64,000 nucleotides of DNA from positions 81,389,106 to 81,453,105 of the forward strand of contig NW_023601104.1 in NCBI RefSeq assembly GCF_014898055.3, in the 5' to 3' direction. Position numbers and translations under genes: made by a program. How positions within the stretch are numbered: position 1 is the stretch's first letter; each line of letters begins with the position of its first letter. The notes beneath the pieces were generated by a model, which was given only the letters and a program-made list of their open reading frames with translations, was not told the origin of the DNA and did no database searches. The stretch is from Talpa occidentalis (taxonomy: Eukaryota > Chordata > Mammalia > Eulipotyphla > Talpidae). Of this stretch, positions 23,147-34,330 are shown one piece after another.

Positions 23147-25149
23147 GTAAGTGGAATCGAGTCTGTCTTAAGAAGAGGTAGAATTGAAAAGGATGAAAGG
23201 GGATTGCAGGAGCACAAAGGGTTAATCTATTCCGTTGTTTTCCTTGGGAGGGGGCTCGCTCTTCCCCGGCCCCCCAACCCCTTCCACCAGGCAGTCCCTG
23301 CCAAATCAGGCAGCTCAGGAGCTTTGATTTCAGGCGCTAGGGGAGGGGAGCCGGGAAAACCAATCCATTCATTCATTTTCGGTGGGTTCCTCCCCTACGC
23401 CCCTAAACTTGTCTTTGTCCATATTCTGAGAAGGGGGAATGAACGTGGAAGTGAGAAAAAGCCCCAGAGGTTGGGGGGGGGGAGAAAAAAAGAGGGGGGA
23501 CAGTGATTTAACTTAGAGAAGATCCTAAGGGCTAGTGATTAGTGTAAGTCTTTAACCCATGTCAGGAACTCTAGACCCCAGAGCCTGTTCCCTCCTTCCA
23601 GGGAGGTAGGGAACCCTAGACCCCAGGTCCAGCCCAATCCCCCCAGCTCCCAAGCAAATGTCTGGTCAAAGCTTCTTTGGGAAAGGCTCTCTATGGGGAG
23701 CCAAAACAACTTCTGATGAAAACCTACAACAGAAGGGGAGGCTCAACATATGTTTGTTGAGTGGCCAAATGATGCATCCTAAGTCTGAGTGTTTTGTGCC
23801 CCGGGATTTTGCTCCTAACGGTGGACTAGATCCCAGGACACCAGGATAGTCCAAGTCATTTTGCAGAGGAGTCGTTGGAGTCTTTGGCTTCATTACCCAT
23901 AAGAAGCCATATGATAGCTGCAGGGTCAGATTTATGGGTCCAGGGACCCAATGAACTCACTTGGGGAAGAATCTCTGTGTTGTGACCTTGGACTGGTTCT
24001 TTACCTCTCTGAGCCTTGATCTTCTCATCTGTAAAATGAGGCCAGTTAAGTGTTCTTCAAAGTGATGCAGGGAAGATGAGTGAAGTGAGAACATGAGGGG
24101 TATTTGATAAATGTCAGTTTTGCTTCTCTAGTCTCAGAAGATTCAGGAGGGAATCTTTCTCTGTGGACACCTCTCTCTGGCGCTGATGCAGGCAATACAT
24201 GCAGGCAGTTGCATTGCAGTGACTGGGCTGGAGCCCTCCTGTCTGTGAGCAGTGAGGAGGGGTGAATGAGGCTCTTAAAGGCTTTCTCAGGAGCATAGAA
24301 ACAGCTTCTGTGGGGTTTGGAAACAGAATTTACATACACACCGGTGTCCCGGGGGGGGGCAAGCTAGACATGCAGAAATTCCCTGTTCATCTCATTTCAT
24401 GTCTCACGCATGGTCTCAACTTTCAGTAGAGGGGAGCAAAGTGTGGAAACAATCCCAGAGAAGATGGCTCTGAAGGTCCTGGCAACTCACCCATGTCCCA
24501 AAAAAGGGCTGAGGAATTAGGGAAATGCTATCAAATCAGGACCATTTTGGGGGTCTACAGAGAACTCAGGGATCTAGCCCATGGCACCTGTAGTGTTAGT
24601 GACAAAGCACCTGCCAACCCTCCTCAGACAGCAGTGGACCTTGGTGGATCTTGCCTGGAATTCAAAAACCTGAATGCGACAGACAGTGAAGGATGAATGT
24701 TGAGAAAGATGTTGCTGACAGCATCCTCCAGAAGCCTCAAAGTACCCCAGAGTGGCATGCAATTCAGAAAGCGCCTGCTAGTGCAGGGGTTAGAGCCATA
24801 GCAGACAGGCTTGGAAACAAGCGGGCAGTCACTCTCCCTTAGATAAAGGCAAGGAACAACCTAACCTGACCTCAGGGGACTAGACAGCAAGCTGGAAGAC
24901 TAGGTCTATCTTGCTCACAAGCATATGCCAGCACCTAGCACAATGATGGCCCACGGAAGGGGTTCAAGCTGCATGTTGAGTGGACAATGCTTTCCTTTCC
25001 AACACCGGGGCATACATTTCATGCCTTTATTTAGCAAGTATTTCTTCAGCATCTACTATATGCAAGACTCCGTTGTTAGGCAGCGGAAGTAACCGGTAAG
25101 CACCATTCACATGGGTACCTCCAGTGGCCCATTCAAGAGCATCTCAGCA
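23147..25149 (+). other. KCNK10: Sequence between the two KCNK10 first exons
   Basis: This is intron for exon 1a transcripts and upstream DNA for exon 1b. It holds G-runs near 23472-23480 and 24350-24358, a MIR-like sense fragment at about 23960-24060 ('gtgaccttggactgg', 'ttctcatctgtaaaatgag'), an L2 sense end at about 24880-24970, and an L2 antisense end at about 25010-25095. No further exon is supported. Confidence 0.55.
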
Positions 25150-26560
25150 CCACCTGGCTCTTCTGGAGACTGAGGCCCGGTCTCCACAGCGGCTGCTGGC
25201 GGGGAGCCGTGAGACTGGGGGTTGGGGGGCCAGAGTCAGGTCTAACCTCATTCTGGGACCATGTCTGAGGGCCTTCACACCTGCCCCTGCTGGGCCCCTG
25301 GACTCCCCGGGCCGCCGCTTCCCGGAGCCCTCAGGTCTTGGCAACCCCGTTTCCCTGCGGGGCCGCAGCGCTTCTCTCCGGCCCCCTCCCGGGCCGCCGA
25401 GCAGCAGCCCCAGCCGGGGCCTCAGGTAGCTGGGGAAGGGACCGGGCTGCGCCTGGGGATCGAGCTTCCCCGGGCGGGGAGAGCGCGGCCGCCACGGAAC
25501 GGTCCCAGAACAAAAGGCTCATGGCTGGCCCCGGCCTCCTCGGAGCGCGCTGGGGCCGTGGGTTCGGGGCGCAGGAGAGAGCACCGGGCGCGGGCTGGAC
25601 TGAAAGAATGAAGTGAGAAAAGGGGGTGCGCCCAGGGTGGGAGCGGGGACAGGAGTCACCCCCGAGGCCGAGGTCTGCGGCGGGGCCGCCGCGGCCCTTT
25701 CTCCGCCTCCTGCAGCGCCTTCCAGGCAGCCAAGCGTGTCTCCGGCAGCAACTCCACCGCGCGCGCCGCGGCGCCTCCACGCCCGCCGGCCGGCCGAGCC
25801 AGTAAGTAGCGGCGCGCCCGCCGCGCGCTCCCCGCCCCGCCGCCGCGCCCCGCCGCCCGGCCGGCCCGTCCTCCGCGGCTCGCCGCCCCCGGGCCGGGCG
25901 CGCGGGCCGAGCGTCTCCCCCGCCGGGCGCCTCCGCCCGCCGCGCGCCCTCCCGCCCTGGCGCGGCGTCTGCGGCGCGCTGCGGGGAGGGTCGCCTTCGC
26001 CGCGCGCGCCCCGGGTGCCGCGCCACCCCACGTCCAATGGCTTTCGCGGGGTGGGGAGCGGGGGGCGTCGCCCGGGGGCGAGGAGCCGCGGCCGGGGTGG
26101 GGCGTGTGCGCTCTGCGGGGCCGAGCGAGGCTGACGTGCCCGCCCGAGCGCGCGCCCGGCGAGTGTGTGTGTGCGGGAGTGCGGGCGCTCACGCCTTCGG
26201 GGGCTGGAGTGACACTGCGGTGGGCTTCTCCCGCGCGCGGCCCCCCGGCGGCTCAGCCCCCGCCCTGCCGGCGCGGCGTCTGGGAAGCAGCTCGGCTCTC
26301 GGGTCCGCCGAGCCTCGCTCTCCGTGCGCCCCTGGCGGGTCTTACTTTTCCTTTTCCCCGGGGGCGGCCGCCCGCCACCCCTGCACCGGTGCAAACACCC
26401 AAGCCCGTTTCCCTTCTCTCCTAAACCAGTATTTTCCCACTCGGCTTTCTCTGGGGTTCTTCCACGAGCCAGTTCGAGACCACCCCCCTCCCATCCTTGG
26501 AAATTGTTTTGTTGGACCGCTGTACAGAGGCGTGTAAAGCTCGAGGACTTTATTAGCTTT
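25150..26560 (+). promoter_or_regulatory. KCNK10: CpG island 2, promoter of KCNK10 exon 1b
   Basis: A long CpG island with the densest CpG between about 25680 and 26300. A GC box (cccgcccc, about 25831-25838) and a CCAAT box at 26034-26038 lie inside it; no TATA box is evident. Exon 1b follows immediately, so this is most likely its promoter and 5' UTR. Long open frames on both strands here reflect the scarcity of stops in GC-rich DNA rather than genes. Confidence 0.75.
26034..26038 (+). promoter_or_regulatory. CCAAT box
   Basis: The sequence 'cgtccaatgg' sits in the core of CpG island 2, about 550 bases before the exon 1b start codon. A TGACG half-site (CREB/ATF-like) lies about 95 bases downstream at 26132-26136. 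These are motif matches only. Confidence 0.4.
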
Positions 26561-26591
26561 TTCCTTTCCTTCCCTTCTGGGCAACGGAGCA

Positions 26592-26643
26592 ATGAAATTT
26601 CCAATCGAGACTCCAAGAAAACAGGTGAACTGGGATCCTAAAG
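26592..26643 (+). CDS. KCNK10: KCNK10 (TREK-2) first coding exon, isoform b
   Basis: The exon encodes [17 protein letters not shown] plus one base, then the donor gttggt (GT at 26644-26645). I recall this same 17-residue N-terminus from the alternative TREK-2 isoform, where it also joins VAVPAA. The phase-1 end agrees with exon 1a, so both can splice to one exon 2. An in-frame stop at 26535-26537 precedes the ATG, whose context is moderate (G at -3). The alternative N-termini lie in the cytoplasm before the first membrane segment; the pore and membrane segments are on later exons. The donor is weak (T at +3), and a stronger-looking cag/gtgaac occurs inside the exon at 26624/26625. Confidence 0.93.
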
Positions 26644-26948
26644 GTTGGTATTTCCTACTCCCGGCCGCCCTCGCCCTGCCTCCTTCTCCGGTGCGCGCCT
26701 CCACTAGTGGCAGCGCTCCTGCTCCCGGCGGCGGCAGCGTGTGTCCCGAGGCTGCAAAATGCGCCTGGGAACTGCAGCGCGGGTGGGAGGCGGGCGGAGG
26801 CAGTGTGGGTTCCAGACCCAGATAGTGTCTGTCATGATCACATAATCATTGTCCCTCCCGGCTTGTTTCAAAATCTATTTAAAGATACACCAGGCCGACT
26901 GTTTGGCTTGAAATTGCACCAAGTGTTGGTATCTGCTTTTGACTTGGG

Positions 26949-26984
26949 GTGTGTGTGTGTGTGTGTGTGTATGTGTGTGTGTGT
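26949..26984. repeat. (GT)n microsatellite
   Basis: About 18 dinucleotide units with one A interruption at 26971, roughly 300 bases inside the exon 1b intron. Probably length-variable. Confidence 0.95.
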
Positions 26985-27854
26985 ATCCTTTGTTTCTGGT
27001 GATCTTTGTCTCTCTAGCAGATGGGTGGGGTGCCTCCCCTGGACCTGGAGCTGCGCCACCTGGCCGGGGTGTCCTCAGTGGGAAAGGTTTCCTGGCAGCA
27101 AGTGGGGTTCAGATCTGCAGCAGCTGTCCCTGGAGGTGGCCCTTCTCCCAGGGCATGTGAAATAATGGAACCCGCGGGACCTTCTGAGTCTTTGCTCAAT
27201 CTTAGTACCAAACCAGGCGGCTAGTTTGGCTCAGATCAGAGCAGAAGGGGGAGGGAGTAGTGGTTTGCTAGAAGGGTGGGGCTGGCTAGGGCTGGGAGGG
27301 GGCACCGTGTACTGTCTGAACAGTAGTGTTCTTTACAAGCCCCGAGGATTGTTGGACAACGTGCCCTTGTAGCAAAAGGGAGTGACCAAGACAGATTTGT
27401 CTCTAGCAGCCGGCCAAGGTGTCTGTCATTAGCATACAGATGTTAGGCTGCTTCGGAGTGAGCAGAACGGGCAAAGAACAAGTTGTCCGGTTTTGATGAG
27501 AATGTTCTTTAGAGTTCCTCTTAGCGTATCTGACGGCTGAGTCTGGCTGGAAGAAACCTGTGTGTGTGCTGGTGTTGAAATTTGTTTATATGGGTGTATG
27601 TGTGTCTAGTACTCTTTATGTGTGCATTTATTCCTTTCTCCAGACTGGAAAAGAGGAAACCTACTCATTTGTGGGGAAAATGTCTTGTGAAGTGATTTGC
27701 TCTTGGAGAGAGAATGAAGAGGCAGTGCTTGTTTCAACACCGAGCCTGTTACATATTAAAGACAACCCCAACCTCATATTTTGTCTCTGGATCTCTAGAA
27801 ACATGGAAGTGTGTCTTCGCTGTTTTTGTTTGTTTGTTTTCTTTTGGATCCCTG
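26985..27854. other. 5' part of intron 1, nothing identified
   Basis: Moderately GC-rich sequence without named repeats. The absence of repeats next to the promoter would allow for intronic regulatory elements, but no specific site can be supported. Confidence 0.35.
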
Positions 27855-28560
27855 GGAAACATTTGTTGATAACTGCTATGGACTGTGCGCTGTTCTAGGC
27901 ACTGGAGATACAATCAGATGAGTGTAGACAGAAGTTCTGGTGTTTTAAGAGTTGATGGTAAGGGAGACAGACATACTTTATGCAGGTTCTGTGAAGGAAA
28001 GCATCCGGGTTTTAAAAAGTGTCAGAAGAGATTGATGAGGACCAGGGGAGGTAGGTAGTCAGGGAAGGGATTCTGACCCTGGTTCTGAGATTGGAGGTTT
28101 TGTAGGGATTCATTGACTAATGAAGAAGTGAACTGTTGCAGAAGCTTCATGAGCAAGTGCAAAGGCCCTGGGGCAAAAGGAGCATGTGTATTTGAAAGGA
28201 AGTTTGCATGACTGGAGCAAAGAGCGAGAGAGCATGTGTTATGGGGGGTGGGGTGGGGGATCCAAAGGGTAAGGCCTGGACATTGTGTGGTATAGGTAGG
28301 GCGCAGGCAGGGAAGGGGCGTAGCCCTTACCTTAAGCCATTGAAGGATTTCAGTCTGAGAAGTGACAGTGTCAAATGGAAGTGTTGTGTGGCTTTTGTGG
28401 ACTGGTGGAATCAGATAAGATTGCAGATGGACATGGACCGGGGTGGATAGCCATGAGGACGGAGAAGTAGATGGAATCGGGAGTGTCGGAAGACATGAAA
28501 TCAGCAGGCTTTGTGTGAATAAAGCACGGAGGTGGAGGAATTAGAGGGACTGGGATGGTA
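27855..28560 (-). mobile_element. Long L2 fragment, minus strand
   Basis: Antisense L2 signatures occur in the expected order: 'tgcgctgttctaggcactgg', 'gcaagtgcaaaggccctggggc', 'aagtgacagtgtcaaatgg' and an antisense ORF2-end region. No intact frame remains. Confidence 0.6.
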
Positions 28561-28889
28561 GCCAAGCCAGGACCTGCCTTGAGGGAGAGCTCGTGAGTTC
28601 AGTCCAGGACTTCTTGCGTGGGAGACTCCCTGAGTCATCCAAGAAGTGTATTAAGTGGGCAATAGTCGAAAGCGTGAGGGATCCTCAAGGAACTCTGATA
28701 GGGAGGGCTGTGGGCTGATCTTGTGAAGCTTGCCTTTGCTTTAAAATATGTTTCTATGTAACCACCCCTCTATAGATTGATGTCACAGTGACAAACACAG
28801 ATGAATATCACATTGTACAGCCCGACATAATGTCAGAGCATCCGGATTCACCTACAGTCACACCAAGAAAAAGAACATTCATCCATTGT

Positions 28890-29310
28890 ATGCCAGGTGT
28901 TTTATGTGTATCATTCCATACAATTATTCTCATAATACTCACCTGATGTTTTAAGTGTTATTATCCCCAGTTGACAATTGATGGCCATTTGGACCCCACT
29001 GAGCTCTCCTCTGATATGATACCCTGACTTCAGACATAATTGGTCCCAAAGGTGGGGGTGACAAGATCTTTCCTAGCTAAGGGGTAGAGGAAGGGGGGAT
29101 ATGGGGAGTGAGGGTGGCATATCTCACACCTGTCTAGAACTCTGTGCCAGGCTTTGCATATAGATAGTGCTTTATATATATTAATTTATTCAGTTTTCAT
29201 AAAGATTTACAAGTGAGGGAACTGAGAAACAGAGAGGTTGAGTAAGTTGTCCAACGCCACACAGTTAATAGTAGGTGGGGTTGGACTAGAATGTGTGAAC
29301 TTAAATTCTC
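28890..29310 (-). repeat. Two MIR-like fragments, minus strand
   Basis: About 28890-28990 has 'ttattatccccagttgac', and about 29140-29310 has 'gagggaactgagaaacagag' and 'gttgtccaacgccacacag', both antisense MIR. The second is well preserved. Confidence 0.65.
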
Positions 29311-30289
29311 TTCTATCTCTTAAGTTAGTGGGACTTCTGACTCTTGCCTGGTGAGGCTACCAGAGTCCTGCAGAAGCTTGTTGGGAAGAGATGAGAGAAG
29401 AGGAGGAGTTGAGCTTGTGGAAGAATATGACAGAGAGAAAGAGGAGGAGAGAAAGAGGAAGCAGGGTGAGGAAGTTAATCAGCCTTTCTTACTTATTCCT
29501 TCATTTCTTCACTTATCCATGTAGCCAAACAGCACCTCTGCTTCTACCTCTGGTGGCCAGTCACTGGCCGCTGGACAGACTTTGTGTCTTTTCTTTGGAG
29601 GTTTGGTTTTTCATAAGCCCTGTGTATTTATTAGCAGGAGAGGGGAAACTTCCATTATAATAAAAACACAGAAGGACAGTTCATATTATATGGATTTTAG
29701 GATTATTTACCTAATAAACTTCAGGTAGAGAGGCTCATAGATTGTGGAAGGAAGTTGTCATTATGATGTCTTGCCTCATTGCCTGTCAGTTTAACAGCAC
29801 AGGATGAAGGAGGTTTGAGAATAGATTGGCTTTTTGTTGCACATGGATGTATGAAGCAAAGCACTGTCAAGAAGTTTAGGTGCAAAAATAAGATCTAAAG
29901 GTAAAATGATGATTCTTTGATTGCCTGTGATCCTTCTCCATGGTAGTAAAGTGAAGGCTTCAACAGATAGGGTGGCTGTGTATGTAGGACCTACCCCAGA
30001 GTGGGTTGGCAACCATTCTTGGTTTTCTTAGCAGAACTATGTCCATTTTAAGTCCTTGGGATCACTTGTTGATGATTTTCTGCTGAAAACTGGGATTGAC
30101 TTGCTCCTTTTATGCATGTTAAGAGCTTTTAAAAGTCAATAAGATCAATATGATCTGCAAACAATATTCCATAGCTTGAGGCAAGCCAGTCAATATGGCT
30201 TTAAAATCTCTGGATTTGGGAACAAAAGAATTTATTTCTAGCATGAGCTGTAGGTGTAATTAGCTGTGGGCTGTTCATTCTTGAGACTT
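29311..30289. other. Intron DNA, nothing identified
   Basis: Includes a purine-rich tract around 29385-29470. No exon or named repeat is supported. Confidence 0.35.
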
Positions 30290-31085
30290 CATTTTCCTTC
30301 CATGTCCTTGACTTGGCCTCTTTGACCTGATCTCTTCAATTTTCTCCTTGACCTGACCTTTGGACCATTTGGCTTCCTCTGCTTCCTCAAGTAGAGCATA
30401 CTTGTTTCTGTCTCAGGGCCTTTGCACTTGCGCTTTCCACTGCTGAGGAAGCGTACTTGCCTGGCTGAGTTCTTTCCATCATTTGAATCTCATCTCAAAT
30501 GTACCTCACTAGCAAGGGCTTCTCTGTGCCCTCTGACATCCTCTCCTCTCCTTTCCTACCCCTGCCACTTTCTGCAATACCACTGGTCAGATGTCTTCCT
30601 GGAACTGGTTTTGATCTGAAACCATCTTACTCATGTGTCACATTTGACACCCGCCTCCCTCTCTGGTAGGTGAGCTCCAGGAACTTCCCCTCTCTGGCTT
30701 ACTGTCCCATCCTGGGGGCCCTGGGAAGTGCCTGGCATGTAGTAGATGCTCAGAAACCTATTTTTTTTAAAGATTTATTTATTTATGCATGCAAGAACTG
30801 GGGTACAAGCCAGAGGTTTGGGTGTGTGTGTATGAGAGGATTCACCAGAGACAGAGTGGGGAGCAGAACAGGTGGATTGACTGAAATCCGCTGCTGAGGG
30901 GGGAGCAGCAGGTGGGTGAGACGAGAGAGGTCTGCTGCGCCATGTGGGTCACCTCCCTGGCCAGGGATCAAACTCATGCTGCAGTGGTTGCGGATAGCTT
31001 CGTAGTGCTGCGACTTAACACCTTGTGCCACCAGGCAGGCCCCTCAGAAACCTTTTTGTGGAATGAATGACTGGAGGAGAGGGAG
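30290..31085 (+). mobile_element. L2 3' end, plus strand, split by a SINE
   Basis: L2 sense landmarks run 'gtctcagggcctttgcacttg', 'tgaatctcatctcaaatg', 'gtaggtgagctccagg' and 'gcctggcatgtagtagatgctcag'. They resume after the SINE with 'ttttgtggaatgaatga', the L2 3' terminus. The SINE at 30760 therefore landed inside the last 30 bases of the L2. Confidence 0.7.
30749..31053 (-). mobile_element. tRNA-derived SINE, minus orientation
   Basis: An exact duplication 'ctcagaaacct' at 30749-30759 and 31043-31053 flanks a full-length body (30760-31042), and the duplicated target is part of the L2 end. Confidence 0.95.
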
Positions 31086-31539
31086 GGTTGGAAAGGATCT
31101 CTACCTGAGACTTCATGCATAATGGAGCGCCTAGGGTCCTTTACGCTACAAACAGTAGCATAAGTACAAAGAAGGGGAAAGGAACTATATCCCTAAATAA
31201 GAGGTACTGAAAATGACAGCTATATTCCCACTTCCTTGGGGGCTCGAAGCCTCCAGAACCTCCAATAGAATTCTTTCCTCCATTCTCCCAGCCAGAAGTG
31301 CAAGGGTTGAGCGAGGGTTTGTTGGGGGTGGGGGCATGGGGATGGGCTGATGCAGCCTGATGAGGATGTGATTGCTGTCCAATTAATAATTTGTCTCAAA
31401 TTGACCATTGATTGGCATGTAGCTCTTTTTAGGTGTTTTAATCCTCTTAAGCAAGAGGCAAAGCCACTGAGATGGAGCTGGATTTCTTTAATTGTGCTTT
31501 TTTTAATGCACAGTTCCAGAGCGGCCTGCATCTTATGCG
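31086..31539. other. Intron DNA, nothing identified
   Basis: No repeat or exon could be assigned. Confidence 0.35.
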
Positions 31540-31730
31540 TGTAGCACCTTTCAGTTTATAAAACGCTTTCCACAAATGATCTCATTTGTTCTTTAAACAA
31601 CGCTATTTTGGTTGATATTGGAATCTTAAATTTGCAGATGGGAATAGAAGGAGTGGATCACTCATTTGGGGGCCCAAGGCTGCAAATGGGCAGAGTCGGG
31701 TCAGCCCAGGCCTTCTGACGTTGGATGCTT
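31540..31730 (-). repeat. MIR-like fragment, minus strand
   Basis: Antisense MIR order: 'ttccacaaatgatctcatttg', 'aaatttgcagatggg' and 'ggcccaaggctgcaaatggg'. Confidence 0.5.
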
Positions 31731-32223
31731 ACGTTTGGGATAATTTCCCTCAAGCTCTCCTCCCTTCCCAGGCACTTGTCCATTCCATGTTCTTCTATTC
31801 CTTCTGTCCAAATGAGCAATTTAGAGGTCAGTGAGTCCTTAGCAGCCGGCTGTTTTCAACAGGTCCTCCTTACACTGGCTACCACTTTATCCATGAGCTC
31901 AGCTGACAAACCTTGGATCCCACTTTTGAGATTTTGATCTCTTATGAATGAGAACCAAGCTCAGCTTACAAGTCACTGGAGTTCCCTCTTTATTAATGTG
32001 TTTCTTGACACACATTTGTATAGCTTAGATTTTTCTGGAAAGAAGTAATCTATATGTTGATTTAATACCCAACTTTTAGGAGCTCAGCTTTCCAAATGGA
32101 ATTAATCATGTGTCAAAATCACCTCATTTTCCTAGAAAGTGAAGAGGAAAAATGTTCCAAAAATTCTCTAGGCCAAGATTTGGTTCAAGCTGCTGCTTTT
32201 TCTTCTTTTCCTTCTCCTTTTTA
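31731..32223. other. Intron DNA, nothing identified
   Basis: No exon or named repeat. Confidence 0.35.
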
Positions 32224-32477
32224 AATTTTTATTTATTTATTTTTGGGTAGAACTGGGGTGCAGGCCAGAGGTGCAGAGGGTGAGAGGATTCACCAGAGAC
32301 AGAGTAGGGAGCAGAACAGGAAGATCAGCTGAAATACACTGCTGAGGGGAGCAGCGGGTGAGACAGGAGAGGTCTGCTGCGCCATGTGGGTAGTTCCCTG
32401 ACTGGGGATCGAATTCAGGCCACAGCTGTCATAGCATGATAGTGCTGAGCCTTAACCTCTAGGCCACCAGGGAGGCT
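32224..32477 (-). mobile_element. tRNA-derived SINE, minus orientation
   Basis: Runs from 'tttaaatttttatttatttattttt' to 'ggccaccagggaggc'. It is diverged, and no clear target-site duplication is seen. Confidence 0.88.
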
Positions 32478-32689
32478 GCCAGGCTTCTTTCCAGCTATGT
32501 CTACAGGAGCTCCATCATCCTTTTGCCAACCTCAATGGTCGCGGTGGAAATGAGAGCGGGTGGGTTGACCACCCTCTTTCCAAAACACCTGTGCTTTGGC
32601 TCTGCATTAACCTGATTAAATGACAAATTAATTTTCTTTTGGAGCTGGAATCTGGAAGTCCAAGATGAAGGTGCTGGGGGTGGGGATGT

Positions 32690-32960
32690 CTGGCTGGAGC
32701 TTTCCTCTGGGGTTGCAATGACTGCTTCTCTCTGTGTCCTCACTGGTGGAGAGAGGTTGCTCTGGTCTTTTCTTCTTCTTAAAGGATTACCCCAGCCCTA
32801 TGGGTTTAGAGCCACATCCTAATGACTTCAATTAACCATATTTACCTGCTAAAGACCCTATCTCCTGTATAGTCACCTTGGAGGTTATGGTTTTAATGCA
32901 TGAATTCTGAGGGGACACAATTCAGTCCATTTGCTGGCTGGCTGTGAGTATCATCTTAAA
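32690..32960. repeat. Old interspersed repeat, family unresolved
   Basis: The blocks 'ccacatcctaatgacttcaat', 'aaagaccctatctcctg' and 'ggggacacaattcagtcc' belong to the same ancient repeat type as 16740-17210. Confidence 0.5.
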
Positions 32961-33689
32961 TCGGATGTGTTTAAAATATGTAATCCACATCTTGCCGCAG
33001 ACTGGGACACTGCATCCTCCACTGAGATATGGTACAAAATGTGTCTAATCTAGGTAGAGTGTTAGGGGCCCACTGCTGGCAAGAAAGGTTTTTGAGCTCA
33101 TAAATTCTTTTTACTGTTAGCCTGTAGGTCATTAGAGATCTTAATGATGAAACAAAGCTAATGAAGCCATTTTACTGATAGCCAATTAGCAGGTTTCAGC
33201 TTGGACAGCTCCCTGGGCTGGGGTGGCAAGGTGGAAAAAGGTGACCTTCTTTGGCTGTGTGCTGTTCTGAAGGCTCTCACTGGAGCATCCAGACAGGGGG
33301 ACCCTGGTGAGGGGCTCAGCTCCCTGTGGCTCAGGTGCAGAACCTACTTAAGTGTGGCATTTCATACTTGCTTGCTAAACCATTGTTTTGTGGTTTGCTA
33401 GTTCACTTTGAGATTGTTCTCCTTCCTCACCAGTGTCCGAGACTGAGTCTTATGACTTTCTAGTCCTCCCTTTCAGGTTGGGTTTGGGGCGTGAGGGCCA
33501 GAGCCACTGGCAAGGGAGGGGGTGGTCACGAGGGGAACAGCCTGCTCTTCCATGTATATTCCCAGAGCCAGGGAGACCAATGGAGTGGGCACACGAGGTT
33601 GCAGAGGGGTAGGTGGGTAGGATTTCAGGGAATTTCATTTTCTATAACAGTGATTGCGTTACTCCCCTGTCATGGAGGGAACTTTAAAA
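32961..33689. other. Intron DNA, nothing identified
   Basis: No named repeat and no exon signal. Confidence 0.35.
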
Positions 33690-34330
33690 AATTTGGGGTA
33701 ACACTGATAAGTTTTAGTTGCAAAGTTTTACACTCAATATAGTTTTACACCTCAAATCTGTGTATGCAACACCATATTTGAGCTCAAAGATGTAGTTTCC
33801 ACCCACCACTGTCCAATCAACCCCTCTACCCATTCCACCTCTTCCCCTTAATCCCCAGTAACCTCCATTCTGTTGTTAGAATCTAAGGGTTTTGTCTTGA
33901 TTATTTATTTGCTTTGACTATCTTCCGCATGTGAATGAAATTGTATGGTAACTGTCTTTATCATCTGACTTATTTCACTTAGCATAATGTTCTCAAGGTC
34001 CGTCCATGCTGTTGCAAATGGCAAGATCTTGTCTTCTTTTATAGTTGAGTAGCATCGTTGTGTACATACACCACATTTTCTTTTTCCAGTCATCCATCCT
34101 TGTGTACTAAGGTTGTTGCCCTAGCCTGGCTGTTGTGAATAGTGCTATAAGAACATAGGGGTGAATATATCTTTTTGAATTAGTATTTTTGTATATTTTG
34201 GGTAAATGCCCAGAAGTGGAGTTGCTGGATCACATGGTAGTCCTATTTTCACTTGTTTGAGGAACCTCTCTACAGTCTCCATAGTGGCTGTCCTAATTTA
34301 CATTCCCAACAACAATGCTGAGAATTGCCT
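33690..34330 (-). mobile_element. L1 fragment, minus strand
   Basis: Antisense L1 landmarks: 'gacttatttcacttagcataatg', 'gtccgtccatgctgttgcaaatgg', 'gcccagaagtggagttgctgg' and 'cattcccaacaacaatg'. No open frame remains. Confidence 0.8.

Larger units (their letters stand above)
22600..23150 (+). promoter_or_regulatory. KCNK10: CpG island 1, promoter and 5' UTR of KCNK10 exon 1a
   Basis: GC and CpG content jump from 'catcgccagccacgccgag' onward, with dense CpGs through 22950, and fall off at the exon 1a donor. No TATA box is evident, as expected for a CpG-island promoter. The transcription start cannot be read from sequence; it must lie upstream of the exon 1a ATG at 23104 and probably upstream of the upstream ORF at 23046. 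The island sits directly on a coding first exon, which supports promoter function. Confidence 0.75.

Noticed and set aside
22896..23506. Open frames running through exon 1a in other phases as protein genes
   Set aside because: GC-rich shadows. The MEVAAAQSK frame is kept only as a possible upstream ORF, because no homologous protein is recognised and the phase-1 MFFL frame matches TREK-2.
25331..26616. Very long open frames on both strands, up to 365 codons on the minus strand
   Set aside because: They lie in a CpG island where stops are rare, are dominated by A, G, R and P, overlap each other in several frames, and have no recognisable domain. The exon 1b peptide on the + strand explains the region better.
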